Shown here piece after piece: positions 36,982 to 46,249 of a DNA stretch of 64,000 nucleotides. The DNA lies in assembly GCF_009847015.1 (NCBI RefSeq), contig NZ_WVEM01000003.1:310001-374000 (forward strand), read 5' to 3'. Source of the stretch: Sunxiuqinia indica. GTDB lineage: Bacteria; Bacteroidota; Bacteroidia; Bacteroidales; Prolixibacteraceae. Below the pieces are notes generated by a model, which saw only the letters and a list, made by a program, of their open reading frames with translations, ran no database searches and was not told where the DNA came from. Every line of letters begins with the position of its first letter. Position 1 is the first letter of the stretch. The translations under genes and the position numbers were made by a program.

Positions 36982-38697
36982 TTAATTGTATCCCGGGTTT
37001 TGTTCCCATTGTACATCTTTGTTGCGCTGTATTTCGCTTAATGGAATCGGTAACAACAGAAGTTTTGGATCAAGTCCGCTGATTTCTCCCTTAATTGAAC
37101 TATCGGTATTTAATTTAGCACGTTCAATCAACGTTCCGGTACGCATCAGTGTTATCCGACGGTTTTCTTCAGCGAATAGCTCACGTGCGCGTTCGTCGAG
37201 GATAAAGTCCATTGTAATATCAGATGAGGTCACTTTCCCCAGGTCAGCGTTTCCACTTTCCTGACGAGACATTTTAAATGCCCTGTCGCGCAATACGTTA
37301 ATATCGTCTGCAGCACCAGATGAATTACTTTGCTTGAAACGAGCTTCGGCCCGAAGCAGGTAAGTTTCACCCAAACGCATCATTGGGAAATCTTTGATAT
37401 TCGTCCAACCCCACTGGTCAGTAGGATCGAATGAATCCCATTTGCGTGTATAAGGGTACGCGACTTCCAAAGTATCACTAGCGGCAATAATAGCTGTATC
37501 ACCTTCCTGAACCTCTATCACTTTAACAGCGTCAGGAGAGTCAGCAGCAACTCTAAATCCGTTGGCATCAATACCAACTGTTGCACTAAAGCCCGGCGCG
37601 TTATAATAAAAGGTTCTTGTTATGTTATTTTCTGAATTACGGATATCACCGTCTTCGTACAACTGGTATTTTACCCAATTACTTGGTCTCATCCGACCGT
37701 TACCCCGACCGCCATAAGGATGTACAAAATCATCACCTACACCATCGTAAACATAAGTCATGCCAGGCAAATTATGGTATGCAGGCACCCAATTACGTCG
37801 TTGCTGAGGAGCTTCGGTAAAACCACCGGAAATACCACCCTTGTTGTATTCCAATTCAAAAGTCCAGATTGTTTCAGTATTTCCCTGAGAACGTCGTTGG
37901 TTACCGAATTTGAACATGTCGCTGAAATAATCGCCATTGACGCCTAACGCAACGCCATAGCGTTCCTCAACAAGTGAAAAAGCTTCACTAGTAATAATTT
38001 CGCTTAGTATCGGTTCTGCTAATTCTGGTTTATCTATTCGCAAATAAGCTTCACCTAAACATTGCATAGCCATGTATTTGTTCGCACGGCTTTCGTTAAC
38101 AGCTTCATCAATACCCGGTAGGTTATCGGCAGCATATTTCAAATCTTCAATGATTTGATCATTGACTTGTTCAACAGGTGTACGAACAAGGTCGGTTCGT
38201 GCTGAGGATGTTGGCTCAGTAAGCAGCGGAACATCTCCGTAAAGCGTGGCCAAAATATTGTAGCAGTACCCCCGGAAGAACAATGCTTCGCCAATTTTTG
38301 CGGGATCGCCATCTTCTCCAATTGCTTTTAAAGCGGTGTTGGCGTTGTTGATGATTAAAAAGCACCTTTCCCACATCCGGCTAACGGCTTGATTCTCCGA
38401 GTTTAGTTCTTCATATTTAAAGAAAGGAATTTCAACTCCTTCTATTCCCCCCGGCGAAGCTACGTCGGTTCCTTCCTGCCAGACAGCATTCCAGCCCTGG
38501 CGCCCTGCCCAGGTCCATATTGTTCCAAAATTATAATGTAATCCTTTTAATGCGGCTTCTATACCAGCTTCATCAGATAACGTTTCTGGTGCATACGACG
38601 ACATTGGTGTCTCATCTAAGAAATCTTCGCTACATGAGACGGCAATCAGCGTAAATGCCATCAATAATAATAAGATGTGAATTTTATTTGTCTTCAT
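36982..38697 (-). CDS. SusD/RagB-family lipoprotein (pair 3)
   Basis: A 571-residue SusD homologue (lipobox TLIAVSC, Cys22, followed by SEDFLDETP, the commonest SusD N-terminus). RMWERCFLIINNANTALKAIGEDG...ALFFRGYCYNILATLYGDVPLL is the helical core; FILDERARELFAEENRRITLMRTG and the end VQWEQNPGYN are also typical. It is paired with the STN-domain SusC 11 bases upstream and should sit on top of it in the outer membrane. Confidence 0.97.
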   Translation of the reverse strand: MKTNKIHILLLLMAFTLIAVSCSEDFLDETPMSSYAPETLSDEAGIEAALKGLHYNFGTIWTWAGRQGWNAVWQEGTDVASPGGIEGVEIPFFKYEELNSENQAVSRMWERCFLIINNANTALKAIGEDGDPAKIGEALFFRGYCYNILATLYGDVPLLTEPTSSARTDLVRTPVEQVNDQIIEDLKYAADNLPGIDEAVNESRANKYMAMQCLGEAYLRIDKPELAEPILSEIITSEAFSLVEERYGVALGVNGDYFSDMFKFGNQRRSQGNTETIWTFELEYNKGGISGGFTEAPQQRRNWVPAYHNLPGMTYVYDGVGDDFVHPYGGRGNGRMRPSNWVKYQLYEDGDIRNSENNITRTFYYNAPGFSATVGIDANGFRVAADSPDAVKVIEVQEGDTAIIAASDTLEVAYPYTRKWDSFDPTDQWGWTNIKDFPMMRLGETYLLRAEARFKQSNSSGAADDINVLRDRAFKMSRQESGNADLGKVTSSDITMDFILDERARELFAEENRRITLMRTGTLIERAKLNTDSSIKGEISGLDPKLLLLPIPLSEIQRNKDVQWEQNPGYN

Positions 38698-38708
38698 CGT
38701 TGTAAGCT

Positions 38709-41700
38709 TTATAATGTTAGATTAATTCCGAATACTATTGTTCTCACACTCGGGTAATTGATTTCCCAGTTATCAGAACCACGTCCAATGCTTCTTTCTT
38801 CAGGGTCCCATCCAATCCAGTCGGTGAAAGTGTAGAGGTTACGTCCGCTAACATACAAACTTAAAGCGTTCAATCCTGCTCTGTCTAGTATCCTTTCAGG
38901 AACATCATAATTAAGTGTTATATCTTTTATCCGGGTAAAGTTGTTTTTTACAGGGAATCGATATCCATGAGGATTGGAATTCTTATTCAATGAACGCCAT
39001 TCGTTGCTTTGATTTTCCGGAGTCCAGTATCCGATTTCAACAAAACTGTTCCTGCGTTCTATTTCGTCTGAAGCCATACCAATATGGGCATTGTTACGCA
39101 TGGCGCCTTGCACGGTCTGTATAAAAACATTTAAAGTGAAGTTTTTGTAAGTAAAGGTATTGGTTAATCCGCCTGTCCATTTTGGAGCAGTTTGCCCAAG
39201 AATTGCACGGTCGTCATCTGTGATAACGCCATCTGGTACTCCATCAGGACCGCTAATGTCTTCTACTTTTACATCACCAGGCTTGGCGATCGGATCCCAA
39301 TCTAAGTGGTCACCGTTGGCAATTTCGTCTTCCTGCCAGATACCTGACATTTTATAATCGCGGATCACCCCAATAGGTTCACCGATAAACCAACCACTAC
39401 CTAAGTCATCTTCTCCATCTCCATATAGCTCGACGATCTCAGATCTATTGGTAGAAAAGACGATGGAACTGTTCCAGCGAAAATCATTTGAATTGACATT
39501 AACCGTGTTCAAAGTAAGTTCAATACCCTTAGTCGAAGTTTCACCAATATTGGCGGTTACCTCAGGAAAACCTGAAGCCGCAGGTAGTTTTCGAGACAGT
39601 AGCAGATCCGTGTTTGTGGCAGAATATACATCAAGTGTTCCGTTAATGCGGTTATTGAAGAAACCGAAATCCAATCCAAGGTTGAAGCTTTCTTTTGTTT
39701 CCCAACTTAAGTCGCTGTTACCTAGTCGGTCAGTAACCATGGCTATGTTGGTTGCTCCGCCAAACGGTATTTGCACGTCGCGCATGGTTGTAAATGTCCG
39801 GTATACTTGAACAGCCTCGTTACCAGCCTTCCCGTATGATAGTCTGAGTTTTAGGTTAGTGATATTGTTTGCGTTACTGAGGAAATTTTCATTTCGCATA
39901 TTCCATCCCAGTGCTACTGATGGAAAGACACCATACTTTAGATCTTGTGAAAATACAGATGAACCATCACGGCGAACGGTAAAGGTAAACAGGTAACGGC
40001 TATCAAATGAGTAATTCAAACGTCCCATTTGTGATACCGCAGCATACCGGTCGGCATAAGAACTTACAGCCGAACTTGCACCAGCCTGCATTCTGTTCCA
40101 CTCCAACTCGTCGTTAACAAAATCGCGTGCCTGGGCCCAGTTATCCTGGTAATTACGTTCCTGAGAAGAGTAAACAGCGGTGATGTCAAAATGATGCTTA
40201 TTGATGTCGCGGTTGTATTGCAAGATGTTTTCAATCGTATAAGCCTGAGTCTCATAATGGTGAATCTCGGCTGTTCCTAGTAGGTCGTTTTGTGATTGCC
40301 CACTATAGGTGTTGGTACGTCTGGGGTTGAAAGTATAGCCTGCATTCAGTTTATAAGTTAATCCTTTTAATGGTTTCCAGATATCACCAAACGTTACGTT
40401 GGCAAAACCATTCAAATTGACATTGAACTCGCGGCGTTCAGGGTCTCTGGTTGTGGGAAGCAAAGGGTTTGCCCACAAGGTTTCGCCAAACATTGGGTAA
40501 ATCGTATACGATCCGTCTTCTTCGTACATTCTGCCGTATGGACTCATGGCTTCCGCGTTTAATAGATTGGCCCGGCCTCCATCTCTGTTGTGTGCGACAA
40601 CTGAAGAATTTGTTCCTACCTTTAGATAATTGGTAACCTGAGCGTCAATGTTTGTTCTAAAAGAATAGCGTTTGTAATTATAGCCTTTTACAACACCTTT
40701 CTGGTCTAAAATGTCTCCTGAAACATAGTAGTTGATGTCTTCGTTACCTCCTGAAATGCTGACATTGTGATTTTGCTGAATACCTGTTCGGGAGACTTCA
40801 TCAATCCAGTCAATCGTATGACCGTTTGCGTAATTTTCCACTTCGTATTGATATTTAACAGGCGCTTCGTATAACGGAGAACCATTGATCCGGTTTCCCT
40901 CTGCATAGCGCTCAAGCAACCCTTCCGGTGACACCATCTCGGGGACATGGGCAAATTCTTCAACACCGAAATATCCTGAATACCTAATCTGAGGTTCAGT
41001 CGTCCCTCCGCTTTTTGTTGTAACAAGAATAACTCCGTTTGCTCCGTTCATCCCATAGATCGCAGTTGCTGATGCATCTTTCAGAATTTCGATCGATTCA
41101 ATATCATTTGGGTTAATGTCGTTGATTGAGCCACCCATTTTTGAGATAGGGATACCGTCAACGACAACATAAGGATCGGTTTTGGCAGTAAGAGATCCTC
41201 CGCCCCGAACCAAGATCGAAGGGGCTTCACCGGGTATAGAAGACACTTGCTGAATGTTAACCCCGGAAACAGAACCTTGCACTGCTTGCATCACATTAGA
41301 TACTGGTATTTTTTGCAGGCGTTCTTTCGAAACTGAAGTTACTGATCCGGTGATGTCTGATTTTTTCTGGGTACCGTACCCCACGACAACAATCTCATCA
41401 ACCCCAATTGCTTCTTCGTTCAGAGTTACGGAAACATTCTGTTTGTCTCCTACCAGAATTTCCTGGCTGGCCATTCCGACAAATGAGAAGATTAACACAT
41501 CGTTAGAAGCCGCTTCAATCGAGTAGTTTCCATCAAAGTCAGTAATTGTTCCAACAGTGGTTCCTTTAATAACAACTGTAACTCCGGGGAGAGAATTGCC
41601 TTCTGAATCAGTTACTTTACCCGTAATTTTAGCTTGTTTTGTAACTGTTTGTTCCTGAGATTTTTCGGGAGTAATAATAATTTGGCGATCCATCACCATG

Positions 41701-42029
41701 TATTTGACATCTTCTCCCTGAAAGAGTTTGTCGAGTACCTCTTCAATACTCTTGTTTGAAATTTTAACACTTACGGTTTTGTCAACGTCAACCAAGTCGT
41801 TGTTGTAAAGAAAGTAGTAGTTTGTTGTGTTTTCAATTTCTTTCAGAGCATATTTAATCGAAGTCTGATTAAGGTCCAAAGAAATCTTTGAACTTTGCGA
41901 GTAGGTTCCGGAAGCGATGCTACTCAAGACAGAGAAGCATATAAAAAACACGGTTAGTTTCATAATAATAAAAACTCTTAAGCGGACGATCTTTTGCAAG
42001 AAGCCCCGCACATTTACATTTTTTTCCAT
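38709..42029 (-). CDS. SusC-like TonB-dependent transducer with STN domain (pair 3)
   Basis: An 1106-residue receptor that both imports glycan fragments and signals. After the signal sequence (MKLTVFFICFSVLSSIASG) comes an STN domain (ISLDLNQTSIKYALKEIENTTNYYFLYNNDLV, about 48-125), which in this family touches the FecR anti-sigma factor. Then a carboxypeptidase-regulatory-like domain (ITGKVTDSEGNSLPGVTVVIKG), the signature DEIVVVGYGTQKKSDITGSV, the plug and the barrel. The STN domain together with the sigma/FecR genes just upstream means expression is likely switched on through trans-envelope signalling. Its leader is overlapped by the predicted antisense RNA at 42043-42135. Confidence 0.97.
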   Translation of the reverse strand: MEKNVNVRGFLQKIVRLRVFIIMKLTVFFICFSVLSSIASGTYSQSSKISLDLNQTSIKYALKEIENTTNYYFLYNNDLVDVDKTVSVKISNKSIEEVLDKLFQGEDVKYMVMDRQIIITPEKSQEQTVTKQAKITGKVTDSEGNSLPGVTVVIKGTTVGTITDFDGNYSIEAASNDVLIFSFVGMASQEILVGDKQNVSVTLNEEAIGVDEIVVVGYGTQKKSDITGSVTSVSKERLQKIPVSNVMQAVQGSVSGVNIQQVSSIPGEAPSILVRGGGSLTAKTDPYVVVDGIPISKMGGSINDINPNDIESIEILKDASATAIYGMNGANGVILVTTKSGGTTEPQIRYSGYFGVEEFAHVPEMVSPEGLLERYAEGNRINGSPLYEAPVKYQYEVENYANGHTIDWIDEVSRTGIQQNHNVSISGGNEDINYYVSGDILDQKGVVKGYNYKRYSFRTNIDAQVTNYLKVGTNSSVVAHNRDGGRANLLNAEAMSPYGRMYEEDGSYTIYPMFGETLWANPLLPTTRDPERREFNVNLNGFANVTFGDIWKPLKGLTYKLNAGYTFNPRRTNTYSGQSQNDLLGTAEIHHYETQAYTIENILQYNRDINKHHFDITAVYSSQERNYQDNWAQARDFVNDELEWNRMQAGASSAVSSYADRYAAVSQMGRLNYSFDSRYLFTFTVRRDGSSVFSQDLKYGVFPSVALGWNMRNENFLSNANNITNLKLRLSYGKAGNEAVQVYRTFTTMRDVQIPFGGATNIAMVTDRLGNSDLSWETKESFNLGLDFGFFNNRINGTLDVYSATNTDLLLSRKLPAASGFPEVTANIGETSTKGIELTLNTVNVNSNDFRWNSSIVFSTNRSEIVELYGDGEDDLGSGWFIGEPIGVIRDYKMSGIWQEDEIANGDHLDWDPIAKPGDVKVEDISGPDGVPDGVITDDDRAILGQTAPKWTGGLTNTFTYKNFTLNVFIQTVQGAMRNNAHIGMASDEIERRNSFVEIGYWTPENQSNEWRSLNKNSNPHGYRFPVKNNFTRIKDITLNYDVPERILDRAGLNALSLYVSGRNLYTFTDWIGWDPEERSIGRGSDNWEINYPSVRTIVFGINLTL

Positions 42030-42036
42030 AGATTTG
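42029..42036 (+). promoter_or_regulatory. -7 element for a predicted antisense RNA
   Basis: TAGATTTG matches the Bacteroidota -7 consensus TAnnTTTG exactly, on the strand opposite to susC and overlapping its first base. A clear -33 TTTG at the right spacing is not seen. The predicted start is about position 42043. Confidence 0.45.
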
Positions 42037-42042
42037 TAACGT

Positions 42043-42135
42043 ATTAGTTAATACAATTTTAAACTGACCTGAATTTGTGGTTCAGGTTAAAGATCTGAAG
42101 CAGGGGAGTGCGCCAACACTTTCCTGTTTTTTTTT
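42043..42135 (+). ncRNA. Predicted antisense small RNA in the SusC leader (DonS-like)
   Basis: Between the FecR gene and SusC the plus strand shows a full small-RNA layout. It has the -7 element, a hairpin ACCTGAA / TTCAGGT (42067-42087), and a strong terminator: CAGGGGAGTG (42101-42110) pairs with CACTTTCCTG (42117-42126, two G-U pairs in plus-strand RNA) and is followed by nine T. The RNA would be about 93 bases and complementary to the SusC leader. Bacteroides fragilis DonS-type RNAs sit at the same place in sigma/anti-sigma-controlled PULs and repress SusC expression. The 5' end is an estimate. Confidence 0.55.
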
Positions 42136-42184
42136 ATCAATTAGTTTACATAGGCAAGTTCATTAATAGTTATAGCAATTGAGT

Positions 42185-43204
42185 TTATTTTCTTGATAAA
42201 ACGACTTTCTGTTTGTTCTCATCGGATTTAACAAAGTAATAGTCTATCGGTGACATCAGGCTCAGGAGATGCAACACCTGTTCTAAGGAATTATCCCGGA
42301 ACGTGCCTGTAATGTGTTCCTTCAATAGTTCTTTATCTTTTACTTCGATTTTTATATTATACCAGTTTCCTAAGCGGGAAACGACCTTTTCGATCGGATC
42401 ATCAAAAAAAACGATTAATCCTTCACGCCAAGCTGTGTATCGATCAAGGTCTGTTTCTTTCAAGTGTAGAATTTTGTTGGTATTTCGTTGGTAAGTGGCC
42501 ACCTCTAAGGGATCAAGGTCGAGTACATGTTTCGAACTGCCATTGGTCGTTTTTAACAGGCTGACTTTTCCTTCTTTCAGAGCAACCGTTATTTCATCTT
42601 CATTTTCATAAGCATTGACATTGAACGAGGTTCCCAGTACTCTAACATCCAAGCGGGAGGTAGAAACGATGAACGGGTGCTTGCTGTCCTTGGTGACCTC
42701 AAAGAATCCTTCACCCACCAGCGTTACTTTGCGTTGTTGCTGATTTTCAAATGAAGTTGGGAAACTCAGTCGGCTGCCAGCGTTTAGCCAGACCGTCGTT
42801 CCATCGGCTAGTTGAAGTTGGGTTTGTGTCCCATAAGCCGCTTTCACTTCCTGGTAAATAGCTTCGTCTTCGTTTTGATCCAGCCGGGTGAGAAAATGGA
42901 AGGCAGAGGCTATGAATACCGATAAAACCAAAACCGCTGCGGCCTGCTTCCAATAAGTTAGCCAATGTGTTTTTCGGTTGAACTCAGGAATATCCTTTTT
43001 TGATTCTTTTAAGGCAAGTTCTGTATCAATCTTATCGTTTAAAGTCAGCAGTCTGGAGTCTTTCCATAGTTTCCGGTAAGCCTCAAATGATTTTTTATTG
43101 GCTGATGATTGATTGATCCAGTTGGTTATCTTTCGTTTCTCTTCTGGGGTTGAATGACCAGAAAAGTCTTTAATTATTAATGATTCGATCTGCAATTTCT
43201 CCAC
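42185..43204 (-). CDS. FecR-family anti-sigma factor
   Basis: A 339-residue inner-membrane regulator. The N-terminal cytoplasmic part (MEKLQIESLIIKDFSG...) would hold the sigma factor, a single membrane helix lies at about 86-105 (AAAVLVLSVFIASAFHFL), and the periplasmic FecR domain follows (KAAYGTQTQLQLADGTTVWLNAGSRL...EGFFEVTKDSKHPFIV...VLGTSFNVNAY). The C-terminal part (DNSLEQVLHLLSLMSPIDYYF) resembles an STN-like domain. It lies between the sigma factor and the STN-SusC, the usual order for this circuit. Confidence 0.96.
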   Translation of the reverse strand: MEKLQIESLIIKDFSGHSTPEEKRKITNWINQSSANKKSFEAYRKLWKDSRLLTLNDKIDTELALKESKKDIPEFNRKTHWLTYWKQAAAVLVLSVFIASAFHFLTRLDQNEDEAIYQEVKAAYGTQTQLQLADGTTVWLNAGSRLSFPTSFENQQQRKVTLVGEGFFEVTKDSKHPFIVSTSRLDVRVLGTSFNVNAYENEDEITVALKEGKVSLLKTTNGSSKHVLDLDPLEVATYQRNTNKILHLKETDLDRYTAWREGLIVFFDDPIEKVVSRLGNWYNIKIEVKDKELLKEHITGTFRDNSLEQVLHLLSLMSPIDYYFVKSDENKQKVVLSRK

Positions 43205-43278
43205 GGCTATTCCTTTGTTTTTCTTAAGGACGTTGAAATAGGTGGAGTACCCTAGATTAATTCTTGTTTTTTTATTTT

Positions 43279-43863
43279 TTAGTGAGTTATCCGATAAATT
43301 AAAATGACAATCGGCAGGTAGTCTTGTAGTTTCGAACGAAGCATTTTTAATGATCGACTCATTAATCCTTCCACTGCTTTTACTGAGATGCCCATTTTTT
43401 TTGCTATCTCCGGATAGGTCAGGTTTTCAAACCTGCTGTATTCAAAGGCAATTCTGCAACGGTCGGGCAGTTGGGTAAGTGCCTGCACCAGTTTCTCTTC
43501 AAACTCATGAGAGAGTAATTGTGCATCAGCTTGACGATCGTTGGACTTATTGGCTATAATCTTATTCAATTCATGATGATGTGGCTCTTTACGTATATGG
43601 TCGATGCATTTATTGCGAACCATAAATGATAGATATGAAGATAAATTCTCAATAGTATCGACTTGATTTCGTTTTTCCCAAAATTTTATAAAGCAATCCT
43701 GTACAAGGCTTTGCGCAAGGTCAAGATCATTAAGGTAAATGTTTGCTTGAGCACACAGGGCTTTGTAATACTTTCTGAAGATAAAATCGTAAGCTTTTTC
43801 CTGACCTTCTTTTAAAGCCAGAATTAGAAATGCATCATTCTCTATGAATTTGTTTACCATCAA
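43279..43863 (-). CDS. ECF sigma factor, FecI-like
   Basis: A 194-residue extracytoplasmic-function sigma factor. Region 2 is visible (DLAQSLVQDCFIKFWEKRNQ...YLSFMVRNKCIDHIRK), and region 4 follows (LTQLPDRCRIAFEYSRFENLTYPEIAKKMGISVKAVEGLMSRSLKMLR). It should direct RNA polymerase to the SusC/D unit, and is probably released when the STN-SusC meets its glycan. It is 74 bases upstream of FecR. The start could also be the ATG one codon further on. Confidence 0.96.
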   Translation of the reverse strand: MMVNKFIENDAFLILALKEGQEKAYDFIFRKYYKALCAQANIYLNDLDLAQSLVQDCFIKFWEKRNQVDTIENLSSYLSFMVRNKCIDHIRKEPHHHELNKIIANKSNDRQADAQLLSHEFEEKLVQALTQLPDRCRIAFEYSRFENLTYPEIAKKMGISVKAVEGLMSRSLKMLRSKLQDYLPIVILIYRITH

Positions 43864-43950
43864 GTAACTACTATACGAGTTGGGTCAATTAATTTGAATT
43901 ACAAATAAAGCTAATTTTTGAGTAGGAAGAAACATGATCGATATAGGCAC

Positions 43951-43993
43951 AAAAAAACAGGTCTTCTAAATCTGATAAAATAGAAACCTGTTT
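43951..43993 (-). terminator. Terminator after the four-cysteine protein
   Basis: AAACAGGTCTTCTA (43955-43968) and TAGAAACCTGTTT (43981-43993) form a stem with one bulged base. On the minus strand it is followed by a run of seven T. It lies just after the stop codon of the gene at 44017-44424. Confidence 0.7.
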
Positions 43994-44016
43994 GCAATAA
44001 ATTATAAATTACTTTT

Positions 44017-44424
44017 TTAATCGATACTCTTAAATTCGTTAATGGTTGAATCTGCCAGTTCATAACTCGGTTTGTAGTCATCTAAACGGAAGAATCCGGT
44101 AGTCATGCGGTGAAGTTCTCCATGAATTTGCTCCATGGATTGCGTAATACGCGATCGGAACAAACTGGCACAATTGGTACATGGAGATCCTTGGATATCG
44201 ATCGTTTCGTTAAATGCCGATTTCAACTCATCAATGGAGTCATCATATTGTCGGTCAGCAAAAAAATCTTGAGAATTTAGCAGACATTGATTTATTGCAG
44301 ATCGTTTTTTCGCGCACTTACGTCCGTTATATTGACAGCTGACAAATTGTATCGGTTCACTTTTTAATATTCTTTCACGTTTTCCACTTAGCCGTGAAAA
44401 AATCCATCCCTTCGTTTCTTTCAT
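44017..44424 (-). CDS. Unrecognised four-cysteine protein, copy 1
   Basis: I do not recognise the family. Starting at the ATG at 44422-44424 (aligning with its paralogue) gives 135 residues without signal peptide or membrane helix. The motif set is PIQFVSCQYNGRKC (C-x6-C), DRQYDDSIDELKSAF, SPCTNCASLFRSRI (C-x2-C) and MTTGFFRLDDYKPSY. The four cysteines are shared with the protein at 44768-45181, suggesting a bound metal or a redox pair, which is inference. It probably forms its own transcription unit, ended by the hairpin at 43951-43993. Confidence 0.75.
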   Translation of the reverse strand: MKETKGWIFSRLSGKRERILKSEPIQFVSCQYNGRKCAKKRSAINQCLLNSQDFFADRQYDDSIDELKSAFNETIDIQGSPCTNCASLFRSRITQSMEQIHGELHRMTTGFFRLDDYKPSYELADSTINEFKSID

Positions 44425-44767
44425 TATTTCTATACTAAAATTATCACTAGCACACACTGCTTATCCTTTTCACGAATCGAAAAAATATAGAAATCCCTTT
44501 TGCTATTTTTAATATACGCTTAAAACTAATTAAATATTTGGGAAATATAAAGCGGTATGTTATACAAGATGTTTATAGAAGTGGTAAGGGGCACCCAATT
44601 TTGTTTTAATGATTTTTAACATTTTATCGATTTATAGTAAGAATGTTGTGTCGAATGTGGTCGCTTAGGTCAATTAGCATTAATTACAGGAGTGGAAGTT
44701 TGGTGAACTTATGATTTTTAAAAGCTGAGGGTGAATGTGATAGCCTGATTTCGTTTTGACTGCAAGT
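44425..44767. other. Gap between the two four-cysteine genes
   Basis: About 340 bases of AT-rich sequence with no supported gene, repeat or clear terminator. It probably holds the promoter of the copy-1 gene, but no convincing TAnnTTTG was found. Confidence 0.4.
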
Positions 44768-45181
44768 TCATTTGTTAAGTTGTTTGAGTTCTTCCATCAC
44801 CAAAACAGCATATTGGTAACTGGGTTTGTAACGCCTGGAACCGAATAAGCCTGTTGTCATTTTTCGCAATTCCTGATTTACTTGCTCCATAGATTCTAAA
44901 ATCCGATGCCGAAATAAGTTTGCGCATTGATTGCATGGACTATCTTGCAGATCAAGTGTTTTGTGAAAGGCAGCCTTTAGTTCATCAATGGAATGATTAT
45001 ACTGACGATCTTGAAAGAGTTCGTGGGAGCTTTTGATACTCTTATTGATTTCTGATCGCTGATCGATACAGCGATTCCCTCCGCGCGGACAATTTTCCAG
45101 ATGAATAGGGTTATTTTCATTTGTACTCTGACCACCATTCTTTTTTAAAGAAGAAAATTCCCAGTCTCTTTTATTCGTCAT
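44768..45181 (-). CDS. Unrecognised four-cysteine protein, copy 2
   Basis: A 137-residue paralogue of the protein at 44017-44424; more than half of the aligned residues in the last 80 positions are identical. Shared blocks are NCPRGGNRC, DRQYNHSIDELKAAF, SPCNQCANLFRHRI, SMEQ and MTTGLFGSRRYKPSY. It is predicted soluble and mostly helical. The pair probably arose by tandem duplication. The function is unknown; no named domain is recognised. Confidence 0.75.
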   Translation of the reverse strand: MTNKRDWEFSSLKKNGGQSTNENNPIHLENCPRGGNRCIDQRSEINKSIKSSHELFQDRQYNHSIDELKAAFHKTLDLQDSPCNQCANLFRHRILESMEQVNQELRKMTTGLFGSRRYKPSYQYAVLVMEELKQLNK

Positions 45182-45359
45182 AACTCCCGAATTTTGTAGA
45201 TACTTTCATTTTTTTAGATAAAGACAAAAAACTCTGATATTTGTTTTTGTGAAAATGGGAAAAGAATATCAGCTTTTCTATATCTGTAATATTCTTTGCC
45301 TCTAATTCATAGTAATTTTTTAATATCACGAAATAATTGTTTCTTCGAAAATAAAAAAG

Positions 45360-45560
45360 ATGGAAGGTACAAAACGGAGCAATATACAGCTAGAGAGTCA
45401 TGTTGAAATCGTGCAAAAGCATCATCAACGAACAGGCGAGTTGACCGATGGATACGTGGCACAGATTCTAACGAAATCACCGAATCATCCACATGGAATA
45501 AAGGTAAGGCTGGAGACCGGAGAAGTCGGTCGGGTGAAAAATATTCTCGAAGATGATTAA
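45360..45560 (+). CDS. YwbE-family small protein
   Basis: A 66-residue protein of the YwbE (DUF2196) family, identified from the block GELTDGYVAQILTKSPNHPHGIKVRLETGEVGRV, which is nearly the whole protein and probably forms a small beta-barrel like a KOW or RNA-binding fold. Its role is not established. It is followed 37 bases later by the MOSC gene on the same strand and may be co-transcribed with it. Confidence 0.85.
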   Translation: MEGTKRSNIQLESHVEIVQKHHQRTGELTDGYVAQILTKSPNHPHGIKVRLETGEVGRVKNILEDD

Positions 45561-45597
45561 CGGGTGAGCTGCACTAAATATTACAACTAAACATACG

Positions 45598-46245
45598 ATG
45601 ATAGTACGATCTACCAACATTGGCCAGCCTGTAGAAATCGAGTGGCGCGGCAAAAAAGTAAGAACAGGAATTTATAAATATCCGACGAACTCAGCTCTAT
45701 TATTGGAGCATGAAGATGTAAAAGATGACCATGTGATTGATCGCCGTTACCATGGCGGAGTGGATAAGGCCTGCTACATTTATGGATCAAATAACTATCC
45801 GTTTTGGCAAGAGCGTTACCCGAATGTCGACTGGCAGTGGGGGATGTTTGGTGAAAATTTGACGATTGAAGGAATTGACGAGTCGAATATACATATTGGA
45901 GATATTTACCGACTTGGAGGCGCGTTGGTGCAAGTGAGCCAGCCGCGTCAACCATGTTTTAAACTGGGTGTTCGGATGGAAAGTCAGAAGGCTGTTCGTG
46001 AATTTTTCGAATCTCCGTATCCGGGCGTTTATGTTCGTGTTCTGGAAAGTGGCCTGGTTGCTGTCGGTGATGAAATGATTATTGAACAGTCGGCACCAGA
46101 TAATATGAGTTTGAGTGAGGTATTTGCCCTTTTTACCCACGAAATTGATAACGTGAAAAAGTTGCAACAGGCCATTGAAATTCCTGAACTGGCAACAGCC
46201 TGTCGCAAGGATTTGAAAAAGCTTTTGTCATTTGCCAAAGAATAG
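45598..46245 (+). CDS. MOSC-domain protein (YiiM-like)
   Basis: A 215-residue soluble protein built around a MOSC domain (about 40-165), the fold shared with the C-terminus of molybdenum-cofactor sulfurases. Family marks: HGGVDKACYIY, WGMFGENLTIEG and the conserved cysteine in VSQPRQPCFKL, which may bind the molybdenum cofactor. The YiiM relatives in E. coli take part in reducing N-hydroxylated compounds; the substrate here is unknown. Convergent with the next gene, whose stop codon is four bases away. Confidence 0.92.
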   Translation: MIVRSTNIGQPVEIEWRGKKVRTGIYKYPTNSALLLEHEDVKDDHVIDRRYHGGVDKACYIYGSNNYPFWQERYPNVDWQWGMFGENLTIEGIDESNIHIGDIYRLGGALVQVSQPRQPCFKLGVRMESQKAVREFFESPYPGVYVRVLESGLVAVGDEMIIEQSAPDNMSLSEVFALFTHEIDNVKKLQQAIEIPELATACRKDLKKLLSFAKE

Positions 46246-46249
46246 TGGT

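Noticed and set aside
43864-45359. Toxin-antitoxin reading of the two four-cysteine genes
   Set aside because: They are paralogues of equal size with their own control regions, lacking the overlapping layout and any toxin motif.
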